From the IMG/VR virus record IMGVR_UViG_3300025121_000132, positions 1 to 26,222 of that record: a stretch of DNA of 26,222 bases, one strand, 5' to 3'. The position numbers and the translations under genes are program-made. This document shows positions 21,877-26,222 of the stretch, piece after piece (the stretch's first letter is position 1; each line of letters starts with the position of its first letter). This stretch comes from a virus. The notes beneath the pieces were generated by a model. That model was not told the origin of the DNA, searched no databases, and saw only the letters and a list, made by a program, of their open reading frames with translations.

Positions 21877-22614
21877 TTAAATTTTATCATTAGTTCTGAA
21901 TATATTATCGGTAGGATTATCTTCATCATCTGAACTTGCACTATTTGGGTAAGTTTCAATTAAGTTGTCTGAACTAGTCGCTAATTCGTTCCCTTCAAAA
22001 TCATATAATTTAATATATCCAGTATCAATTTTCTGTAAAAATGGCTCAACTGTTTTTTCCATAATTAATTGACCTTCGCTTCGTCCTTGATCGTTTACTA
22101 CATTCATCAAGAAAAAAGCGGAAGCACATTCAGCACATACAGCTCTTAAATCTGGAATCCCTACTTCTTGTCTATTCCCATTTGTTACAGTTATTCCAGC
22201 AACAGTTTGAGTTGCCGAGCTGATTGTAACCTCGGCATAACTATCAGCAGTTTGATTATTAATTGTCACCTGTTCGTCTGAATATAAGCCATTAACAATA
22301 AAATCACTACTATTGGCAGCTGCAATCCTAAATAAATCCGCAGCACCTATAGCAGTAAGTCCACTAGTTATTGCGAGAACATAAGCAGTGCCATTGATAG
22401 TAATTGTCATTGATCCTGTTGTTGATCCTGTCCCTGAAAAAGTTAAAGTATTCTCATAATATTTACCTAAAGGCATTGTGTATTTTCTTCCAACACGACC
22501 AAGTATAATACTCTCTGCCATCTGAATTTTTCTTAAATATTCAGCATCAGTTATATTAGTATTATTTCTAAATAAACTTGAAGATTGTTTAACATCTATA
22601 ATGGTACAAAGCAT
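21877..22614 (-). CDS. Head-tail connector protein (gp6/DUF1320-like) with inserted domain
   Basis: A 245-residue protein. Residues ~20-50 (NITDAEYLRKIQMAESIILG) and ~160-215 (IPDLRAVCAECASAFFLMNV, then GQLIMEKTVEPFLQKIDTG) form the helical DUF1320/gp6-type connector, which stacks under the portal. Between them, about residues 55-155 are a Thr/Ser/Gly-rich beta-domain (SMTITINGTAYVLAITSG, then TINNQTADSYAEVTISSAT), absent from typical family members of about 140 residues. The C-terminal ~30 residues are acidic and Asn-rich. The helical halves make the family assignment good; the insertion is probably displayed at the neck. Three further late proteins here also carry such beta-modules. Confidence 0.75.
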   Translation of the reverse strand: MLCTIIDVKQSSSLFRNNTNITDAEYLRKIQMAESIILGRVGRKYTMPLGKYYENTLTFSGTGSTTGSMTITINGTAYVLAITSGLTAIGAADLFRIAAANSSDFIVNGLYSDEQVTINNQTADSYAEVTISSATQTVAGITVTNGNRQEVGIPDLRAVCAECASAFFLMNVVNDQGRSEGQLIMEKTVEPFLQKIDTGYIKLYDFEGNELATSSDNLIETYPNSASSDDEDNPTDNIFRTNDKI

Positions 22615-22624
22615 TTTTAAAAAA

Positions 22625-23287
22625 TTAAATTCTATTAAGTTTTAAAACACCATATTGATAAACTAAACTAACAGCTCCTGTAGCTTGAGCTGATAGCCAC
22701 AATCTATCCCCAGCAACTATTGTTACAAATGCACCACCTCCCACCATTTCATTCCCAGCTGCCGCAAATAAATTCGCATCTATTGCTTCAGCGATTTGAG
22801 TTGTGTTTTTATATGGAATAAAAGTAACATCTTCGACTCCAGCAAGTTCTGTACAGCGCATTAACCATAACAGATTATACGTGCCTTCTGCACCAGCCCC
22901 AGCCTGTAAATATGAACCCTGATTCCATGTACCAGTCGCATCATTAGCAACCCACGTATCAGTAATTTTAAAGCTATTATCATTAACTTTCGTGATTTGA
23001 AAAACCCCATTATAATTAGTAGTCCCCTTAATTGTGATGTAATCACCTGTTAATAATCCATGTGCTGTATCTGTAACAGTAACTTCACCGCCTCCCGCAT
23101 CAGCAAAAGCACTTATCGTCCCATTAGTCCCAGCACTGAAAGTCCAATTATTAAGCGTTCCAGAACTCCAAAGCCTAAGAGCTGTCGGAATATTTTCCCC
23201 AATAGCAAAAACAGAACCAACATTATTAAGGTACATTGAAGCATGATTTGTACCTAAAATGTTTACATTTTTTCCAATAATTAACAT
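22625..23287 (-). CDS. Virion structural protein, beta-rich
   Basis: A 220-residue protein with no helical core: short strands, a central module at residues ~60-125 (VTVTDTAHGLLTGDYITIKG, then YNGVFQITKVNDNSFKI) and a C-terminal part with GDRLWLSAQATGAVSLVYQY. The HGL-x-TGD...YNG-x-F...V...F-x-I module is widespread in phage tail and decoration proteins, and a close copy lies in the large hub protein. Position upstream of the connector suggests a head decoration or neck protein. The C-terminal pattern (G-x-x-L-W-x-x-A...Y-x-Y) resembles capsid-decorating domains, but no firm family is claimed. Confidence 0.6.
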   Translation of the reverse strand: MLIIGKNVNILGTNHASMYLNNVGSVFAIGENIPTALRLWSSGTLNNWTFSAGTNGTISAFADAGGGEVTVTDTAHGLLTGDYITIKGTTNYNGVFQITKVNDNSFKITDTWVANDATGTWNQGSYLQAGAGAEGTYNLLWLMRCTELAGVEDVTFIPYKNTTQIAEAIDANLFAAAGNEMVGGGAFVTIVAGDRLWLSAQATGAVSLVYQYGVLKLNRI

Positions 23288-23305
23288 ATTATTATTATTT
23301 AGAAA

Positions 23306-23605
23306 TTATTTACATTCTTTTATTTTTTGTCCGAAAAATTCTTGCATATCAATATATAATTCACATACTTCTTCTGCGTGCTTTGTCGCCTGATCAAGAT
23401 TCCTTGTTATAGTATGCTCAAGCGGAGTGTCAATATTATCTATAATGCCCTCTTCATATAGAGTTACGGCATTTTTATATAATTTTTGTGCGTTTTCAGA
23501 GTTTTTTTCTGTATTAGTAATCAAATCTTTTGAGGAATTTGAACTCGCAAAAACAAAAGGTATTAATAACAAACAAATTAAAATTGTTAATAATGTTTTT
23601 TTCAT
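23306..23605 (-). CDS. Small exported protein in the structural region
   Basis: A 99-residue protein with a textbook signal peptide: KK, then LLTILICLLLIPFVFA and a cleavage point before SSNSS at about residue 21. The mature part is helical and Glu/Lys-rich with two cysteines near the end (EEVCELY and KECK) that could form a disulfide. There is no lipobox. It lies between a fibre-like gene and a virion protein on the same strand. An exported protein there is unusual; it might be a superinfection-exclusion or envelope protein. No family is recognised. Confidence 0.65.
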   Translation of the reverse strand: MKKTLLTILICLLLIPFVFASSNSSKDLITNTEKNSENAQKLYKNAVTLYEEGIIDNIDTPLEHTITRNLDQATKHAEEVCELYIDMQEFFGQKIKECK

Positions 23606-23622
23606 AAAATAAAAATTAAAGA

Positions 23623-25443
23623 TTATTTATAACCTAAATTAACCCAAAAATCTGCTCCACCAACTGTTTTAGTGGCGAGAGTTGTTGAGTTAGCCCACGA
23701 GATACCTGTATTACATAATTTACCAAACTCTCCAAGGTCAAGTGAGAATGATTGCCCAGCAGGAACAGGAATTGAGATTACAGGAACAGAGGCGTCAGCT
23801 GGTACTGTTGTAGAATTATAAACTTGAAAATATCTAGTAGCGGCATTATTATTTACCCCAAAAACTGTATATAGAGTTCCAGCACTAGCTTTTGAGACAC
23901 TTGAAGCTTCTAGTGCGGCGCTATCATCCCAAGCTAATTCACCAACAGAGACCGGCATAGGGTTAAGTCCTGTTATATCTGCATTTTCGACTTGTAAATT
24001 TGCATTGCAATTAAAATTATCATGTGTACTTTGTCGGATATCTCCAGTGTTACAAGCAGTTATTTTACCATCAATACTAGTAGTATCTCCTGCAATCGTT
24101 GCTAGATTACCTCCCGTTTCAAGAGCCAAGAGAGAAGTGTTAAGGTTAGTTCCAGCATTAGCTGTTACAGGAATTGCCGCCTGATCGGAGGCGAGAACAA
24201 CTGGAGCAGAACCCGCCATATTCTTCTGTCCTAGAGTGCCTAACTTACCATCTATTGAAGATGTAGAGGTCGCTATATTCCCTGTATCAGTATCGATAGT
24301 CGATAGAGTGGTCTGTGTAGCGAAATCCTTACCTGCAATCGTTGCTAGATTACCTCCTGTTTCAAGAGCTAAGAGAGAAGTATTAAGGTTAGTTCCTGCA
24401 TTGGCTGTTACAGGGATTGCCGCCTGATCGGAGGCGAGAACAACTGGAGCAGAACCTGCCATGTTCTTCTGCCCTAGAGTGCCTAACTTCGAGTCGATGC
24501 TTCCTGTGTCGGTGTCAATTGTCGACAATGTCCCTTCAACTCCATCAAGATGTCCTATCATAGTTGTTTGATTCGCCGCTGTTGCTTGACTTGTAAGCTT
24601 AGTATCTATACTTGATAATGAAGTGGCACTATTCCCAGTATTTGTATTTGTGGTCACCAATGCCCCCTCAAGTCCGTCTGTATAGCCTTCTAATTGATCT
24701 ACATAAGCATTTAAAGTAGTTAAAGTAGTGTTTGTTGTCCCAATTAATGTCTCAAGTCCATCAGTAAATCCTTCTAACCCATCTGTATAAGTTTTTAAAT
24801 CTGTCATTTTGCCATCAATACTCGATAAACTCGCATTCCCAGTATCTTGTTTTGCAGAGGTAGCCAAACCAGCTCCTGAAGCAATTCCTGTAATTTCAGT
24901 TTTACTTGTAATTGAATATTTAACGTAAACAGTATCTACTAATATTGCGGTTAAAGTATTTGCCGCATTATCAAAATTTACTTTTACGGCAATGTAATTA
25001 ATTGAACTCCATGCCGCACCGTTCCCTGTTGTTGTTGTCGGAGTATTGATATCAACTTCAATCTTATTCCAGCCTGTAGTTAAAGCAGAATCAGCAGTTT
25101 GATATATATAATTATGGCTTGCACTTTCGCCAATAATTAATTGAACATTGGCAATATTAGTAAGATCAGATAGATTTAACCAATATCCTAAAACACCATC
25201 TAAATACTCAACAAGATTAATTGTTTCCGCAGATGCAAGTGTCCGTGTTATTTGTCCAAAAGCTTCTGTTACTCCACTTTTCGCAAAAGAAAGAGAATTA
25301 GTTCCTTCTCTGTGATTTACCGCAGTTGCTAAATCACTAACATCAGTCGAACCTGACCAATTAGTAGCACTTTCGGAATTATCTAAAATAAATCTATCTT
25401 GTTTAACGTGTGCATAGACACGTTGTCTTGACGTATTTCCCAT
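23623..25443 (-). CDS. Repetitive fibre-like virion protein
   Basis: A 606-residue protein from ATG 25443 (MGNTSRQRVYAHVKQDRFIL); a start 12 codons upstream is in frame but lies next to a hairpin and is disfavoured. Residues ~20-190 form a strand-rich lectin/jelly-roll-like domain. Residues ~200-330 repeat TDGLEG/SSIDGK-type steps typical of trimeric fibre shafts. Two copies of an 81-residue block (GQKNMAGSAPVVLASDQAAI and on) follow. The end (TLYTVFGVNNNAATRYFQVY to WVNLGYK) is a compact domain. The SAPVVLASDQ block recurs in many phage tail and head fibres. Position near head and connector genes suggests a head or neck fibre. Confidence 0.7.
   Translation of the reverse strand: MGNTSRQRVYAHVKQDRFILDNSESATNWSGSTDVSDLATAVNHREGTNSLSFAKSGVTEAFGQITRTLASAETINLVEYLDGVLGYWLNLSDLTNIANVQLIIGESASHNYIYQTADSALTTGWNKIEVDINTPTTTTGNGAAWSSINYIAVKVNFDNAANTLTAILVDTVYVKYSITSKTEITGIASGAGLATSAKQDTGNASLSSIDGKMTDLKTYTDGLEGFTDGLETLIGTTNTTLTTLNAYVDQLEGYTDGLEGALVTTNTNTGNSATSLSSIDTKLTSQATAANQTTMIGHLDGVEGTLSTIDTDTGSIDSKLGTLGQKNMAGSAPVVLASDQAAIPVTANAGTNLNTSLLALETGGNLATIAGKDFATQTTLSTIDTDTGNIATSTSSIDGKLGTLGQKNMAGSAPVVLASDQAAIPVTANAGTNLNTSLLALETGGNLATIAGDTTSIDGKITACNTGDIRQSTHDNFNCNANLQVENADITGLNPMPVSVGELAWDDSAALEASSVSKASAGTLYTVFGVNNNAATRYFQVYNSTTVPADASVPVISIPVPAGQSFSLDLGEFGKLCNTGISWANSTTLATKTVGGADFWVNLGYK
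24089..24489 (-). repeat. 243-bp in-frame tandem duplication in the fibre gene
   Basis: The stretch 24089-24246 recurs at 24332-24489 with only scattered differences (for example ACCCGCC versus ACCTGCC). The offset is 243 bases or 81 codons, so the frame is kept. It makes the two SAPVVLASDQ blocks of the fibre. Confidence 0.9.
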
Positions 25444-25501
25444 ATTGTAAAAAATTAGCAAACAAACAAATTTGAGCAATTTTTTGTTTAAAATTTCAAT
25501 T

Positions 25502-25525
25502 CATAGCCCCATTACTGAGGCTATG
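25502..25525 (-). terminator. Hairpin upstream of the fibre-like gene
   Basis: CATAGCC (25502-25508) and GGCTATG (25519-25525) pair perfectly, with a possible two-pair extension on the - strand. A weak A/T run follows. It lies between two late genes, in the only gap longer than 80 bases at this end, and may end or process the upstream transcript. Confidence 0.45.
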
Positions 25526-25534
25526 TCAAAAACT

Positions 25535-26222
25535 TTAAGATTTAACTACATTCATTTCCATTATTCCATTTGCAAATTCAGTTGTGCCATCTTCTTGTGT
25601 TACATATATTGCTATTTGATCACCAGCATTACATGCCACACTCCAATTAGCAACTTCATTGACTATAAGAGCTTTTGTCCAAGTTGTAATTGCTGAACAT
25701 TTACCATTAGTCAAATTACAAAGAATAACCTTAGTATCATTATTAGCACCCGATACAGTTACAAAACTTACTCTTGACCTGCCAATAGTTCCAGCAGCAG
25801 GCATTTCAGTAGCCGAATCAGCTGAAATTAAATAATGTTCATGACTATCTAACAAAGGAATTTGAGTAATATTAACAGTAGCATTACATCTAGCTCTTAC
25901 CCAATAAGCCGCTTGTGAATCAATAGTTGTTGAAGCCCAATTAGCTGGAGCAGAAAATATAATTTCACCATCTCTTTGAAATGATCTTAAACCATTTTGC
26001 GCTGTACTATCAGTATAATCATATATAATAGTCAGTGGCGACCATGCCGCACCATCCCAATATTCCCAGCTTAACGAATCCGCACCGTAAGTTGCAGGAG
26101 TACCAGCCGCAATATCAAAATACATTACACCAAAAGGATTTGCTCCACCGAAATATACGGCATCATTTTCAACTTCTGTATCAGGGAATAATTGCCAATC
26201 CGCAGCGTATTGATCACTTGTA
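25535..26222 (-). CDS. Virion structural protein, N-terminus outside window
   Basis: The frame remains open to the right edge, so the start lies beyond 26222; 228 residues are visible. It begins (in reading order) SDQYAADWQLFP, then DAVYFGGANPFGVMYFDIA, SLSWEYWDGAAWSPL, a segment YDYTDSTAQNGLRSFQRDGE, and ANWASTTIDSQAAYWVRARC. The order, a DAVYFG strand, a WEYWDG turn, then F-x-x-x-G-x-I-x-F and P-x-W...YW-x-R, is a module seen in uncharacterised structural proteins of many tailed phages. The end has two disulfide-capable cysteine pairs. The virion assignment is good; the location in the particle is not known. Confidence 0.6.
   Translation of the reverse strand, partial: TSDQYAADWQLFPDTEVENDAVYFGGANPFGVMYFDIAAGTPATYGADSLSWEYWDGAAWSPLTIIYDYTDSTAQNGLRSFQRDGEIIFSAPANWASTTIDSQAAYWVRARCNATVNITQIPLLDSHEHYLISADSATEMPAAGTIGRSRVSFVTVSGANNDTKVILCNLTNGKCSAITTWTKALIVNEVANWSVACNAGDQIAIYVTQEDGTTEFANGIMEMNVVKS

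Overview
The window is part of the genome of a tailed double-stranded DNA phage (or prophage) with siphovirus-type tail genes. The DNA is AT-rich. Almost no start codon is preceded by a Shine-Dalgarno sequence; A/T-rich leaders, often containing TAACTT-like runs, precede the ATGs instead. This suggests a host that initiates without strong Shine-Dalgarno pairing, as Bacteroidota and some other lineages do, but I cannot name the host. TAA is the main stop codon, TGA occurs at a few overlapping gene ends, and the standard bacterial code fits throughout. No terminase, portal, capsid, integrase or tRNA gene is in the window; head genes should lie beyond the right edge.

Layout. Positions 1-8172 are on the + strand and look like an early/accessory module. 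They hold the end of a leucine-rich-repeat (LRR) protein, an SSB-like protein, small zinc-ribbon-like and unknown proteins, a PD-(D/E)XK nuclease-like protein, a coiled-coil protein of a type common beside phage recombination genes, and a small membrane-protein/lysozyme-like cluster. A VRR-NUC nuclease, a second LRR protein with a broken end, a Nudix-like protein with a degenerate box and a complete C5-cytosine DNA methyltransferase follow. A hairpin covers the methyltransferase stop codon, and about 510 bases of non-coding, hairpin-rich DNA follow (8173-8682), where the two transcription units converge.

Positions 8683-26222 are on the - strand and form the late region. In transcription order (right to left) they encode a partial virion protein, a repetitive fibre-like protein, a small exported protein and a virion protein. 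Next come a gp6/DUF1320-like connector with an inserted domain, a gp10/virion-morphogenesis-type protein, a tail terminator, a small charged protein, the major tail protein, and the gpG/gpGT tail chaperones made by -1 frameshifting. The tape measure, a small membrane protein, a 1126-residue tail-hub protein, two distal tail proteins, a coiled-coil membrane protein, an M23 peptidase endolysin and two holin-like membrane proteins complete the unit.

The most unusual features are two LRR genes about 5 kb apart whose near-identical 66-bp units differ mainly at exposed beta-strand positions, a possible frameshift-fused membrane-anchored lysozyme in the early region, a 22-nt intergenic motif found twice in the late region, and the hairpin-rich convergence zone.
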